Of a DNA stretch of 61,451 nucleotides, positions 8,069 through 17,419 are shown piece after piece; positions within the stretch are counted from its first letter, which is position 1; the number at the start of each line of letters is the position of its first letter. The DNA lies in NCBI RefSeq assembly GCF_020075495.1, contig NZ_JABYQT010000015.1, positions 1 through 61,451 of the forward strand, given 5' to 3'. This DNA comes from Vreelandella aquamarina (GTDB lineage Bacteria > Pseudomonadota > Gammaproteobacteria > Pseudomonadales > Halomonadaceae). The position numbers and the translations under genes are program-made. The notes below the pieces were generated by a model. The model worked only from the letters and a program-made list of their open reading frames with translations. It did no database searches and was not told the DNA's origin.

Positions 8069-9433
8069 TTACCACCTCGTCTCGAATTTTTTACGCAACC
8101 AGATCGCCAGTGCGTTCAAGCTCAGCATCAAGCCTAGCAGCACAATGATGGCCGCCGACGTGCGTGCTTCAAAGAAATTACGCAGTTCGTTGCCCTGCCA
8201 TAGGTAGATCTGAACCGGCAGAGCCGTCGACTGTTCAAGCGGCGTTCCCGGCACGTTGGCCACAAACGCATTCATGCCGATCAGCAAAAGCGGCGCGGTT
8301 TCGCCCAGCGCCTGGGCCACGCCCAGAATGGAGCCGGTCAGGATACCGGGCAGCGCCAGGGGCAGCACATGATGAAATACCGTTTGCACCCTTGACGCGC
8401 CAATGCCCAGCGCCGCCTGGCGGATGGAAGGCGGAATGGAGCGCAGCGATGCCCGGGTCGCGATAATGATGGTCGGCAGGGTCATCAGCGTCAGCACCAG
8501 CCCCCCCACCAACGGCGCCGACAAGGGCAGGCGCAGATAGCCGATGAAGATCGATGCCCCGAGCAGACCAAAGACGATGGAGGGCACCGCTGCGAGGTTG
8601 TTGATATTGATCTCGATCAGGTCGGTCAGTCGGTTCTTGGGGGCAAACTCTTCCAGATAGATGGCGCTGGAAACCCCCAGAGGCACGGACAGCGCAATCA
8701 CCACTATCATCATGAACAGCGAGCCCATGAAGGCACCGGCCAGGCCCGCCGAGGCCAGCGAACTGCGCGAATCGGTATTCAGAAACAGCGACGTGCTGAA
8801 CGCATTGCGAATCACGCCCTGCTCTTCCAACTGATCGGCCCACCCACGGGTCTGCGCGCTGAGCTGCTGACGGGCATCAGGCAGGTCACGGCTGATGTTG
8901 CCCTTGAGCCAGACGTCCACGTTAGCGCTTGCCAGCATCTTGAGCTCGACGGTCTGGCCCAGCAGTGAAGGGTCTTCGATGAAGCGATCACGCAGCGCGT
9001 AGCGCTCGCCCGAGGTTACCAGCGCGCGCAGGTCGCGCAACTGGCGCGGCTCGACCTCTTCACCCAGCGCCTCTTCCAACGCGTTGTCGATCAGCGTCTG
9101 CCAGTTCACCAGTCCCGCCCGAGTCAGCCACTGGGAGTAGCGCTCGTTGAAGTCAAACTGGCTCTCGCCACGTTCTCGCTCGGGTTTTGGCTCGAGCTGT
9201 ATCACTTCCGGGTCAAAGTAGACATCGGTATAGAACGTCGCCTGCCAGAAGGCCGGTACGCCGCGCATCAAAATGCTGACAAACAGAATGGCCACCAGCG
9301 TCATGCCGGTAACGACCGCCAGCAGCCCCATCCGCCGGAAGGCATTCTCCTTGCGGTGCCGCTTCGCCAGCGATTTTTCAATCGTCATGAGCCGGTGCTG
9401 ACGACGCTGTTCAATCGATATGGACATGGTCAC
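8069..9433 (-). CDS. pstA: phosphate ABC transporter permease PstA
   Basis: Inner-membrane permease of 454 residues, much longer than E. coli PstA. The first membrane segment (about residues 35-60) is followed by a long periplasmic domain of roughly 150 residues, as in the extended PstA proteins of marine gammaproteobacteria. The C-terminal half carries the usual permease core with the EAA-type loop RQAALGIGASRVQTVFHHVLP. The start may be GTG 9433, directly abutting the pstC stop (TAAGTG), or ATG 9427 two codons later. Co-translated with pstC and pstB. Confidence 0.93.
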   Translation of the reverse strand: MTMSISIEQRRQHRLMTIEKSLAKRHRKENAFRRMGLLAVVTGMTLVAILFVSILMRGVPAFWQATFYTDVYFDPEVIQLEPKPERERGESQFDFNERYSQWLTRAGLVNWQTLIDNALEEALGEEVEPRQLRDLRALVTSGERYALRDRFIEDPSLLGQTVELKMLASANVDVWLKGNISRDLPDARQQLSAQTRGWADQLEEQGVIRNAFSTSLFLNTDSRSSLASAGLAGAFMGSLFMMIVVIALSVPLGVSSAIYLEEFAPKNRLTDLIEININNLAAVPSIVFGLLGASIFIGYLRLPLSAPLVGGLVLTLMTLPTIIIATRASLRSIPPSIRQAALGIGASRVQTVFHHVLPLALPGILTGSILGVAQALGETAPLLLIGMNAFVANVPGTPLEQSTALPVQIYLWQGNELRNFFEARTSAAIIVLLGLMLSLNALAIWLRKKFETRW

Positions 9434-10813
9434 TTACTCGTATTGCTGGCGGTATTTACGCACGACAACCAGTGCGATGACGTTCAACCCTAGCGTAATG
9501 ACAAACAGGGTCAGGCCGAGGGCAAAAGCCACCAGCGACTGGGGGCTGGCAAAATCCATGTCGCCGGTCAACTGGTTGACGATCGTCACGGTAATGGTCG
9601 AGACAGCCTCGAAGGGATTGGCATGCAGTACAGGATTATTGCCAGCCGCCAGCACCACGATCATGGTTTCACCGATAGCCCGGCTGGCAGCCAGCAAGAA
9701 GGCCCCCACAATACCGGGAAGCGCCGCAGGCAGTACCACCTGGCGAATCGTTTCCGACTTGGTCGCCCCCAGGCCGAGCGCCCCATCGCGCAGCGATTTT
9801 GGTACCTGGGTGATGATGTCGTCAGACAGCGAGGAAACGAATGGAATGATCATGATGCCCATGACCAGCCCCGCCGTCAGGGCGCTGGTCGTACGGATAT
9901 TGATCCCGATGAGATCCCCCAGGCTGGAAAGGAACGGCCCCACCACGATCAGGGCAAAAAAGCCATAAACGATGGTCGGAATACCCGCGAGTATTTCGAT
10001 CACCGGCTTGGCCACGTTACGTAGCCAGGGCGGCGCATACTCGGCCATGTAGATAGCGGTCATCAAGCCCACGGGGATAGCCACCAGCAGCGCAATGATG
10101 CTCACCATCATCGTTCCCCAGAGCAGCGGCAGCAGGCCGAACTCGCCCTGATTGCTGGACCCGGAGGTACTGAATCGCGGGTTCCAGGTCGTGCCGAAGA
10201 AGAACTCGACGGGGCTTATGAAGCTGAAAAACTTGAGCGCTTCCCCCAGCATGGAAAGCACGATACCGATGGTGGTAAAGATGGCCACCGCGGAGCTTGC
10301 CGCCAAGGCGACCATGATGACCCGCTCGACCTGGTTACGGGCACGCCAGTTGGGGGATATGCGCCGCCGAGCAACGATCAACCCCACCACGACCAGCACC
10401 GCCATCAAGGCAACCAGACTGAAGTTTTCAATGGTTTGAAGTCTTGCCATGTGCGCCGCGGCGTCAAGCTCCTCAGGGCTCCCGCCCCCGGCCACTCCCC
10501 GCCCATCGGCCAGCGCCGTCACACGACGCAGGACAGTTTGCAATTCACGATCACTGAGTCCGGCGACCAGGTCGGCCGGCAACTGCTGGGTAACCAGCAT
10601 GTCGATCAGCTGTGGCGCCAGAAAGGACCACAGCAGAAAAATGGCCAGTGCCGGCAGGCCACACCACAGGGCGACCAGCACGCCGTAATAACCGGGGCGC
10701 GAATGCATTCGTACATCGTGCTCTGCCGCAACCGCGCGACTGCGGGTCAAGCCCAGGTGGTATGCCAAAGCCATCATTACCAGCAGCGTGGCTATCAAGG
10801 CAAGGTTGCTCAT
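9434..10813 (-). CDS. pstC: phosphate ABC transporter permease PstC
   Basis: Inner-membrane permease of 459 residues that partners PstA. It has several membrane helices and the cytoplasmic loop KSLRDGALGLGATKSETIRQVVLPAALP-like EAA motif that contacts PstB. Like PstA it carries an extended N-terminal half with a soluble loop (about residues 65-130). ATG 10813 has GGAG at good spacing. The gap of about 100 bases to pstS contains no obvious promoter, so expression is probably from the pstS promoter. Confidence 0.93.
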   Translation of the reverse strand: MSNLALIATLLVMMALAYHLGLTRSRAVAAEHDVRMHSRPGYYGVLVALWCGLPALAIFLLWSFLAPQLIDMLVTQQLPADLVAGLSDRELQTVLRRVTALADGRGVAGGGSPEELDAAAHMARLQTIENFSLVALMAVLVVVGLIVARRRISPNWRARNQVERVIMVALAASSAVAIFTTIGIVLSMLGEALKFFSFISPVEFFFGTTWNPRFSTSGSSNQGEFGLLPLLWGTMMVSIIALLVAIPVGLMTAIYMAEYAPPWLRNVAKPVIEILAGIPTIVYGFFALIVVGPFLSSLGDLIGINIRTTSALTAGLVMGIMIIPFVSSLSDDIITQVPKSLRDGALGLGATKSETIRQVVLPAALPGIVGAFLLAASRAIGETMIVVLAAGNNPVLHANPFEAVSTITVTIVNQLTGDMDFASPQSLVAFALGLTLFVITLGLNVIALVVVRKYRQQYE

Positions 10814-10915
10814 TATTTCTCCGCCTTTGACTTGCTACGTTTAAACGCCGGCATCACTGCTGCGATGCCGGCGTGAAAACAGACCTGATTAACGTAAAAG
10901 CCTGAACCGTTCAGC

Positions 10916-11926
10916 TTACTCGGCGGTAGCAACTGTACGTGATTCGAACTTCTCAAGCGCTTCGGCGCGCTCTTCTTCATCCATCGGGATGAGACCGGCG
11001 TCTTCCAGCGGGCTGCCGTAGCCAGAGGTCATGTCGTTCAGGAAGAATTCGGTGTACTCGGCCAGGCCCGGGATCACATCCAGGTGCTCGCCCTTCACGT
11101 AGAAGAACAGCGGACGGGAAACCGGATACTCGCCAGAGCCAATGGTTTCCAGGCTGGGCGTTACGCCATCAACGGTCGCCACTTGCAGGCGGTCACGGTT
11201 CTGGTCGTAGAAGCTCAGACCGAATACACCTACCGCGTCTTCCTGGGCGTCAAGGCGGGCCAGGGTTTCGGTATAGTCGCCGGCGATTTCCACGATACGG
11301 CCATCACCACGCAGGTTGTTACAGGCGTCGTCTTCCACTTCCGCCACGGTATCACAACCGGGGTGAATCACTTTCTCTTCGAAGACTTCACGAGTGCCGT
11401 GGTTGGAGGCCGGGATGACCAGCACGATTTCCTGGTCCGGCAGGCTCGAGTCGATTTCAGACCAGCGGGTATAGGGGTTGTCCACCAGCTCGCCATCCTG
11501 GGGCAGCTGGGCCGCGGCCGCCTTGAAGACGTGCTCGGGCGTCAGGGCGAACTCGGCACGGTCAAGGCGTGAGGCGAACACGATACCGTCATAGCCGAAT
11601 TTCACTTCAAGAATTTCGTTGACGCCGTTCTCGGCGCAGCTTTCGATTTCACCACTGCGAATAGGACGTGACGCATTGGCGATGTCGATGGTGTTTTCGC
11701 CAACGCCCTGACAGAACTGGCGCAGGCCGCCGCTTGAGCCACCAGAGCCAACCACCGGCGTGTTGAACTCAGCATAAGTGTTGCCAAATTCCTCGGCGAC
11801 GATACTCGCAAACGGCAGTACGGTAGAAGATCCCGCAATCTGGATGGTATCGCGCGCCATGGCGGCGGTTGAAACACAGGCGGCTAGACCGGCGACGACT
11901 GCAACACTTAGCGCATGCTTTTTCAC
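10916..11926 (-). CDS. pstS: phosphate-binding periplasmic protein PstS
   Basis: Substrate-binding protein of 336 residues, first gene of the pst operon. The signal peptide MKKHALSVAVVAGLAACVSTAAMA ends in AMA, with cleavage likely before RDTIQIAGSS. The phosphate-contact motifs IAGSSTVLPFA and GSGGSSGGLRQFC are present. The mature protein is acidic, as expected for a halophile's exported protein. The start is GTG at 11926, with GAGGGG upstream. A Pho box about 95 bases upstream indicates PhoB control. Divergent from the chemoreceptor gene. Confidence 0.94.
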   Translation of the reverse strand: MKKHALSVAVVAGLAACVSTAAMARDTIQIAGSSTVLPFASIVAEEFGNTYAEFNTPVVGSGGSSGGLRQFCQGVGENTIDIANASRPIRSGEIESCAENGVNEILEVKFGYDGIVFASRLDRAEFALTPEHVFKAAAAQLPQDGELVDNPYTRWSEIDSSLPDQEIVLVIPASNHGTREVFEEKVIHPGCDTVAEVEDDACNNLRGDGRIVEIAGDYTETLARLDAQEDAVGVFGLSFYDQNRDRLQVATVDGVTPSLETIGSGEYPVSRPLFFYVKGEHLDVIPGLAEYTEFFLNDMTSGYGSPLEDAGLIPMDEEERAEALEKFESRTVATAE

Positions 11927-12021
11927 GTTGTGTTCCCCTCTGGTTTGATATCCGGCCAGCTACTGCCTACCGGAATAATTGGCCCGTTGGCCGTTCACAT
12001 CGAGGAGTGTGCACACAAAGG

Positions 12022-12039
12022 ATTGCAGAAATGTGACAG
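12022..12039 (-). promoter_or_regulatory. Pho box upstream of pstS
   Basis: On the minus strand CTGTCACATTTCTGCAAT matches the two direct repeats of the PhoB box (CTGTCAT-AAAT-CTGTCAT) well in the first half and at CTG-CA-T in the second. It lies about 95 bases ahead of the pstS start. A 10-base palindrome GTGTGCACAC follows at 12007-12016, near where the -10 region would fall; its role is unknown. Confidence 0.7.
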
Positions 12040-12201
12040 CCATAAAAATCTTGATGATTCAGACACAATGGCAGTTGCCGTTCGCTACATCGCCAAGTCT
12101 GCATCGATCCGAAAACAAGCATCGCGGACACGCAAAACTGCAACATAACCTGCTTAGTCTCTGTTTCGTGAGCCTTACCAAGACGAATCTCTGGGGACGT
12201 C

Positions 12202-13860
12202 ATGAACGTTAACGCCTTGAAAAATCTTCCCTTACGCTGGTTAAGCCTGTCAGCGCTCGCTCTGGTCGCCCTGTGCGTGCTGACATTTGCCCTCATTACC
12301 TGGAGCGTGATGCAGCAGAGTCAGCGCGATCTGGCAGCGCTGGAGCAGGTCAATGTTCAGCAATCATCATCGCTCAACAGGCTGCATATCGCAGGGCTGG
12401 AGGGCCTTCATCGCCTGGACCGGGCGCTTGAGCGTCAGTTGCGCCCCTCCCTTGGTGACCCGGTCGAGGCGCTTGAAGCAGTCGAGCATGAACTCTCGGA
12501 AATGGCGCAATCGCTGGCGACCTTCCTGGCAGCCACTGCCGATACTCCCCATGACACCTTGCGCGATGCCATCGAACAGCAGGCGTCAGCGCTGATCGCC
12601 ACCATGCATGAGCAGCTCGGTGCCGTTAAGATGGGTGATCGCGGCGGCTACCGGCAGTTAACACTGGATGCGCTGACCCATAGCCAGGCCTTCAGCAAAG
12701 AAGCACGCGCCTTTTACCAACTGGCCGATCATCAGGGAACGAGCCTGATGAGCGCTGCCGAACGGCGCGCTCATGGCGTTGGCCAACTGCTGCTCTTGGG
12801 CATCGCCGTTGCGCTTGGCCTTCTGGGAATGATGGCCTGGGTGGGCCAGCGTCACGTTCTCTTGCCTATCAACCGCCTGATCCATCACTTTCGCACCATG
12901 GCGGCAGGCGATTTGAGCACGTCCGTTCCCGATCAGGGTAACAATGAAATAGGCCAGCTTTACCAGGCACTTGATCATATGCAGCGCGCCTTGATCGAGA
13001 CCGTTTCCGAGCTGCACGGCAACAGCCGACATATATTCGACAGCGCCCAGCGCCTGGCATTGGGCAATGAGGACCTGGCTATCCGCACCCGCCAGCAGAA
13101 CGCTTCCCACGAAGCCACGGCAGCCAATCTGGATGAATTGACGGAAAACGTGGCAACCACCGCCGGTTACGCTGCCGATGCCAACGGTCTCACGCTCAAG
13201 GCAGCTACCCAGACCCAGCAAGGCAGCCAGATCATGGCCGAGTTCTTGACGACCATGCAGGAAATCCATGCGCGTTCCAAAAAGGTCGACGAGATCGTCA
13301 ACGTCATCGATACCATTGCCTTTCAAACCAACATTCTGGCACTGAATGCCTCGGTGGAAGCGGCACGCGCCGGTGAACAGGGCAAGGGGTTTGCCGTGGT
13401 AGCCGATGAAGTGCGCGCGCTCGCGTCCCGAAGCGCCGACGCCGCGCGCCAGATCCAGACACTGCTGGCCGCATCGGCCAGCAGCATCGAGCAAGGCCAC
13501 GCCCTTTCAGCTCAGGCTGGCCAGGGAATGCAGGCGATCGTGGAATCTGCCGAGCAGGCCAATAGCATCATGCGCCAGATTGCCGATGCCGCCAGCGAAC
13601 AGCACCGGCACATTGAACATCTCAACAGTACGCTTCACGAGCAGACTCAGGTCAGCCGTGCCAACGCCCGTCAGGTCGAAACCACCGCTCAAGATGCCAT
13701 GTCGCTGGAAGCCGCTGCCGAGCGAATGCGCGAACAGGCAGCGCGCTTCAAGATCGACCGTGACACGCTTGACGGTGGCTTTACCTGGCAGGCTTCCCGG
13801 AAGGACGCACCAACGCCTGCATCGGAAGATATTCAGCGTGCGCCAGCCTTGCTACAGTAA
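12202..13860 (+). CDS. methyl-accepting chemotaxis protein
   Basis: Transmembrane chemoreceptor of 552 residues. Membrane segment 1 is at about 13-35, a four-helix-type periplasmic domain follows to about 192, membrane segment 2 ([19 protein letters not shown]) is at about 194-213, then HAMP and a long cytoplasmic coiled coil. The conserved hairpin tip [20 protein letters not shown] is near residues 376-395. No CheB/CheR-docking pentapeptide is seen at the C-terminus. The ligand is unknown; the Tar-like sensor size allows only a guess at amino or organic acids. It is divergent from pstS and 26 bases ahead of tal, with no clear sigma-28 promoter. Confidence 0.92.
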   Translation: MNVNALKNLPLRWLSLSALALVALCVLTFALITWSVMQQSQRDLAALEQVNVQQSSSLNRLHIAGLEGLHRLDRALERQLRPSLGDPVEALEAVEHELSEMAQSLATFLAATADTPHDTLRDAIEQQASALIATMHEQLGAVKMGDRGGYRQLTLDALTHSQAFSKEARAFYQLADHQGTSLMSAAERRAHGVGQLLLLGIAVALGLLGMMAWVGQRHVLLPINRLIHHFRTMAAGDLSTSVPDQGNNEIGQLYQALDHMQRALIETVSELHGNSRHIFDSAQRLALGNEDLAIRTRQQNASHEATAANLDELTENVATTAGYAADANGLTLKAATQTQQGSQIMAEFLTTMQEIHARSKKVDEIVNVIDTIAFQTNILALNASVEAARAGEQGKGFAVVADEVRALASRSADAARQIQTLLAASASSIEQGHALSAQAGQGMQAIVESAEQANSIMRQIADAASEQHRHIEHLNSTLHEQTQVSRANARQVETTAQDAMSLEAAAERMREQAARFKIDRDTLDGGFTWQASRKDAPTPASEDIQRAPALLQ

Positions 13861-13886
13861 GGGACTACTTACGCAAGGAGCACCGC

Positions 13887-14825
13887 ATGGCCACCAGCCT
13901 TCTGACTCAACTCAAAGACATGACGTCGGTTGTCGCCGACACGGGCGATCTGGAAGCGATCCGCCGTTTTGCCCCCCAGGATGCGACCACCAATCCGTCG
14001 CTGATTCTCCAGGCCGCCCAGCAGGAGGCGCGTCGCGCGCGCCTTGCCGCCATCGCCAAGGAGAGCACCGATATCGACGATGCCGCCGATCGGGTGGCCG
14101 TCGAGATCGGTAGTGAAATAAGCGAACTGGTGCCGGGATATGTCTCGACCGAAGTCAACGCAAGGCTTTCGTTTGATCGTGATGCCACCGTCGCCCGTGC
14201 GCACTCGCTGATCGAGCGCTACGCTCAGAAGGGTGTGGCTGCCGAGCGTATCCTGATCAAGATGGCATCTACCTGGGAAGGTATCCAGGCTGCCCAGCAG
14301 CTCGAACGCGAAGGTATCCGCACCAACCTGACACTGCTGTTTGGCTTTGCCCAGGCTCAGGCGTGTGCCGATGCCGGGGTCACGCTGATCTCGCCATTCG
14401 TCGGCCGCATTCTGGACTGGCACAAGACGCGCCAGCCGGACGCCGACTTTTCCGGTGACAACGACCCGGGCGTGCAGTCCGTCAAGCAGATCTACAACTA
14501 CTTCAAGGGTCACGGCTACGCTACCATCGTGATGGGCGCAAGCTTTCGCAACATCGGGGAGATTACTGCCCTGGCCGGCTGCGACCGCCTGACCATTTCG
14601 CCGGCCCTGCTCAATGAGCTCGATGAACAGCATGGCGAGCTTGCTCGCAAGCTGACCCCGCTAGGTGCCAGCAGTTCGGTCGAAGAAGCGCTGACGCAAA
14701 GCGACTTCCGCTGGGCCATGAACGAAGATGAAATGGCCTCTGACAAGCTGGCAGAAGGCATTCGCAAGTTCATGGCCGACCAGCGCAAGCTGGAAGAACT
14801 GCTGGCTACATTGCGTAAATCGTAA
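13887..14825 (+). CDS. tal: transaldolase (TalB type)
   Basis: Pentose phosphate pathway enzyme transferring a dihydroxyacetone unit from sedoheptulose 7-phosphate to glyceraldehyde 3-phosphate. At 312 residues it has the family's usual length. The Schiff-base lysine is Lys125 in [10 protein letters not shown], and the acid/base Asp is in the VVADTGD segment near residue 18. ATG 13887 has AAGGAG. It follows the chemoreceptor gene by 26 bases, which would allow co-transcription, and ends in a strong terminator. Confidence 0.96.
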   Translation: MATSLLTQLKDMTSVVADTGDLEAIRRFAPQDATTNPSLILQAAQQEARRARLAAIAKESTDIDDAADRVAVEIGSEISELVPGYVSTEVNARLSFDRDATVARAHSLIERYAQKGVAAERILIKMASTWEGIQAAQQLEREGIRTNLTLLFGFAQAQACADAGVTLISPFVGRILDWHKTRQPDADFSGDNDPGVQSVKQIYNYFKGHGYATIVMGASFRNIGEITALAGCDRLTISPALLNELDEQHGELARKLTPLGASSSVEEALTQSDFRWAMNEDEMASDKLAEGIRKFMADQRKLEELLATLRKS

Positions 14826-14863
14826 GGCCACGTCCGGTCAGGCATTACCGGCTGGAAATGATG

Positions 14864-14887
14864 AAAGCCCCCGACAGGGGGCTTTTT
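14864..14887. terminator. bidirectional Rho-independent terminator
   Basis: AAAGCCCCC, loop GACA, GGGGGCTTTTT. The A-run and T-run on the two sides make it usable on both strands: for tal on plus and for the STAS-domain gene on minus, whose stop codon is at 14891. Confidence 0.88.
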
Positions 14888-14890
14888 GTG

Positions 14891-15403
14891 TTAAAGCTCG
14901 GCGTTCTGGGCTTCCAGCATTTCGACCAGCGGCTGGAACTGCTCCCGATTATGCTCGTTCATGTGCATCAAGATACGGTGCGCTTCTAGAATACGCTCAC
15001 GCAGCGCCCGCTCATCGGCAGGCTCCTCAGGCAAGTCGATCAGCCCTTCATCAAGTGCAGATGCCTGTTGAAGGGGTGCCTCCATCAACGTAAAAAAACG
15101 CGCAAACCCCATCACATCGAGCATCTTGCGTACATCGGGGTTATCGACAATGATCGTTGGCGGGTGGGCCAGGCGCCCTTTCACGGCCATGGCAACCTTG
15201 GCCAGAAAGCCAAGGGCTGTGGAATCAACGTTCGTTGCCTCGCGCAGGTCGATCATGACCGCGCGCAGTCCTGGCGTCTGGGCAAGGTGTTGCGCCTGGG
15301 TATCGAGCGTGGCACACAGCGTCAGACGCACGTCACCACACAGCTTCAGGACGAAAACACCAGAATCGAACGCCGCTTTGATACGGCCTTCTTCAATCAG
15401 CAT
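14891..15403 (-). CDS. STAS-domain anti-sigma factor antagonist, HsbA-like
   Basis: 170 residues: an N-terminal STAS fold (about 1-105), then a polar C-terminal extension of about 60 residues. The switch serine lies in NVDSTALGFLAKVA (Ser61 from this start), where phosphorylation would control binding to an anti-sigma partner. The pairing with the upstream phosphatase mirrors hsbR-hsbA of Pseudomonas aeruginosa, which links HptB to FlgM, motility and biofilm. The start is ATG 15403; a TTG two codons earlier is also in frame. It overlaps the upstream gene by 11 bases, so the pair is translationally coupled. Confidence 0.82.
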   Translation of the reverse strand: MLIEEGRIKAAFDSGVFVLKLCGDVRLTLCATLDTQAQHLAQTPGLRAVMIDLREATNVDSTALGFLAKVAMAVKGRLAHPPTIIVDNPDVRKMLDVMGFARFFTLMEAPLQQASALDEGLIDLPEEPADERALRERILEAHRILMHMNEHNREQFQPLVEMLEAQNAEL

Positions 15404-16586
15404 GACCAAATCCGCTCACCATCATGATTGTCAGATCATCGGGTAAAGCATCGCGGTCTTGGTTCGCCTCATCAATTGCGCCTCCTTCTGCCAGGAGTGC
15501 ATTCGTCTGGGCTAGCCGGTCGCGCAACTGCTCAAGCGTGACACTTTCGCTTATCAATTGCTCAAGCTCCTTGAGCCGCGTGTCGAGCGTATTACCCGGC
15601 AAGCATTCCAATACACCGTCTGAACACAGCCACAGGCGAAATTCATCCGGTAGAGCACAGCTGAGCGAAGGATACTCGATATCAGGGAAAAGACCTACCG
15701 GCATCCCCTCTCCCTCGAGCCTGACGAGCGTGTCGCGGGCTGCCAGCATCGGCATCGGCAGCTGTGCGCCGAGCGAATAGTGAAGGGTATGCGTCTCATG
15801 GTCAATAACCCCGACGAACAGGGTCGCGTGCTTGCCTATGTCGGTATCCTGCAACTCCCGATTCATGGCCGCCAGCCAATCAGGTGCAAGGCGCTCTGGC
15901 TGCTTGCCATCCCACTCGTTGAGCCAGCGATTGCACAGATATTTCAACAGCACCGTGACGAATGCCGATGACGCGCCGTGCCCGGATACATCGGCAAAAT
16001 AGAACGCGCTGTAGCGCTCGTTATAGCGCTGATAATCCAGAAAATCCCCGGACAGGTAGAGCGAAGGCGCAAACCAGTAATCATAATAGACACGGTTGAT
16101 CGTCTTGGGACGCGCCGGCAGCAGCCGACGCTGGATATGCCCCCCACTCTGCTGGTCCATGCGCAGAAGCGCCAGATGTGTCTCCAGACTCTCGTTGAGC
16201 TCCGCCAGGCGCTCACGATCACGGTCGCGCTCGATAGCCAGGGCATTGAGCTCGATCGCCTTGCGGATCATTCGCCGCAGCAGTTCCGTATGGCGCAGCG
16301 GATGCACGATATAGTCGACCAGGCCAATATCGATTGCCTTGATAAGATCCGCATCTTCACGTGAATCGCTGACCACCAGGGTAGGCAGGCGCCGCGTCAG
16401 CTGTGACCACTGCTGACGCGGCACCGCATGCGCATGAGCCACGATCAACGTGGTGGTCGCCGGCAAATGACCGATATCAGACGCTGCATACACGCACATG
16501 TCGTCGCAGGTGATCGCCTCTGCCAACGCGTTACGCTCGGGGCCGGGCTCAGCGATGACCGCAATCAGCTGCTTGGAATGCTCCAT
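15393..16586 (-). CDS. PP2C/SpoIIE-type serine phosphatase with degenerate receiver domain, HsbR-like
   Basis: 397 residues in three parts: a receiver-like domain (1-110), a coiled-coil linker (110-145) and a SpoIIE/PP2C phosphatase (about 160-395). Phosphatase metal ligands look intact: SGDFLDY near 180, DVSGHG near 199-204, SDGVLE, and LPDDLTIMMV at the end. The receiver is unusual. The beta-3 strand reads TTLIVAHAHA, with no Asp at the phospho-acceptor site, and the beta-5 Lys is replaced (VHPL). ATG 16586 with GAGG is preferred over an earlier TTG. Expected partner is the downstream STAS protein. By analogy it tunes motility or biofilm switching, but the input cannot be classical phosphorelay. 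Confidence 0.82.
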   Translation of the reverse strand: MEHSKQLIAVIAEPGPERNALAEAITCDDMCVYAASDIGHLPATTTLIVAHAHAVPRQQWSQLTRRLPTLVVSDSREDADLIKAIDIGLVDYIVHPLRHTELLRRMIRKAIELNALAIERDRDRERLAELNESLETHLALLRMDQQSGGHIQRRLLPARPKTINRVYYDYWFAPSLYLSGDFLDYQRYNERYSAFYFADVSGHGASSAFVTVLLKYLCNRWLNEWDGKQPERLAPDWLAAMNRELQDTDIGKHATLFVGVIDHETHTLHYSLGAQLPMPMLAARDTLVRLEGEGMPVGLFPDIEYPSLSCALPDEFRLWLCSDGVLECLPGNTLDTRLKELEQLISESVTLEQLRDRLAQTNALLAEGGAIDEANQDRDALPDDLTIMMVSGFGHAD

Positions 16587-16594
16587 ATCAAGCC

Positions 16595-17389
16595 TCAATC
16601 GGCAAAATCATCGTCACTGAAGTCGTTATCGTCGAACTCGAAGCTGTCCATGGCAAACGGATCATCACCCAACTGACCATCGTTGATTTCAAACTGGCGG
16701 CGCTGCAGGAAGGCGTCGCGTATGAAACTGTATCGATCGCCCTGAATCAGGTTCTCCTGATCGAGCAGACCCGCGCGGATATCGACGATATTGAGCGCCG
16801 CCAGCCCGATTCGGGTCGCGTCGTCCTCGATGTAGAACGTCGGGTAAGACGCCATATCCGCCGGCAGGCCAGTAGTGTCGCGCAGCGTGCTGGGGCCCAG
16901 CAGCGGCAGGACCAGATAGCGTGACTCCTCCCAGCCCCACGCGGCCAACGTCTGTCCGAAATCCTCGTCGTCGGCGGTGATTTCCATCAGCGTTGCGTAA
17001 TCAAGCAGTCCACCGATACCCACGGTCGTGTTGATCAGAAACCGGGAGGTGGCAAGTCCTGCATTGGCGGGCTTGCCTTGAAGCAGGCTGTTGATGACCG
17101 TGCGGATTTCCCCCAGGTTGGAAAAGAAGTTGCCTATGCCGGTTTGCACGGGATCTGGTGTCACCGTGCGATAGCCTTTCGCCACTGGCTTCAACGCATA
17201 ACGATCAAGCACATCGTTGAATACGAATACCCGGCGGTTAAAGCCTTCCCAAGGATCGTCCGGGTGTGGCTCCTGCGCCATCTGGGTACTGGCACAACCG
17301 CTCACGGCCAGGGTAGTCAACAGCATGACAGGCAACGCGGCCCTTGGCTTGGGGAGTGTAGGCATCTGGCTGGCTAATAACCGCAGCAT
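16595..17389 (-). CDS. mlaA: MlaA/VacJ family outer-membrane lipoprotein
   Basis: 264 residues. It is the outer-membrane component of the Mla system, which removes mislocalised phospholipids from the outer leaflet. A lipoprotein signal ends in LAVSGC, with lipidated Cys32. The MlaA core runs from DPWEGFNRRVFVFND through GLLDYATLMEI and LPLLGPSTLRDTTG. After about residue 235 there is a strongly acidic tail rich in Asp, Glu and Phe that E. coli MlaA lacks. ATG 17389 has GAGGAA. The other mla genes are not in the window, as in many genomes where mlaA stands apart. It ends nine bases before the HsbR-like gene's start, so read-through is likely. Confidence 0.93.
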   Translation of the reverse strand: MLRLLASQMPTLPKPRAALPVMLLTTLAVSGCASTQMAQEPHPDDPWEGFNRRVFVFNDVLDRYALKPVAKGYRTVTPDPVQTGIGNFFSNLGEIRTVINSLLQGKPANAGLATSRFLINTTVGIGGLLDYATLMEITADDEDFGQTLAAWGWEESRYLVLPLLGPSTLRDTTGLPADMASYPTFYIEDDATRIGLAALNIVDIRAGLLDQENLIQGDRYSFIRDAFLQRRQFEINDGQLGDDPFAMDSFEFDDNDFSDDDFAD

Positions 17390-17419
17390 GATCTTTCCTC
17401 TTGTGAAACCTGAGCGCTG

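Noticed and set aside
11967..12296. A 109-codon minus-strand frame in the pstS-chemoreceptor gap.
   Set aside because: It crosses the Pho box and the start of the chemoreceptor gene, lacks a ribosome site and has no recognisable domain.
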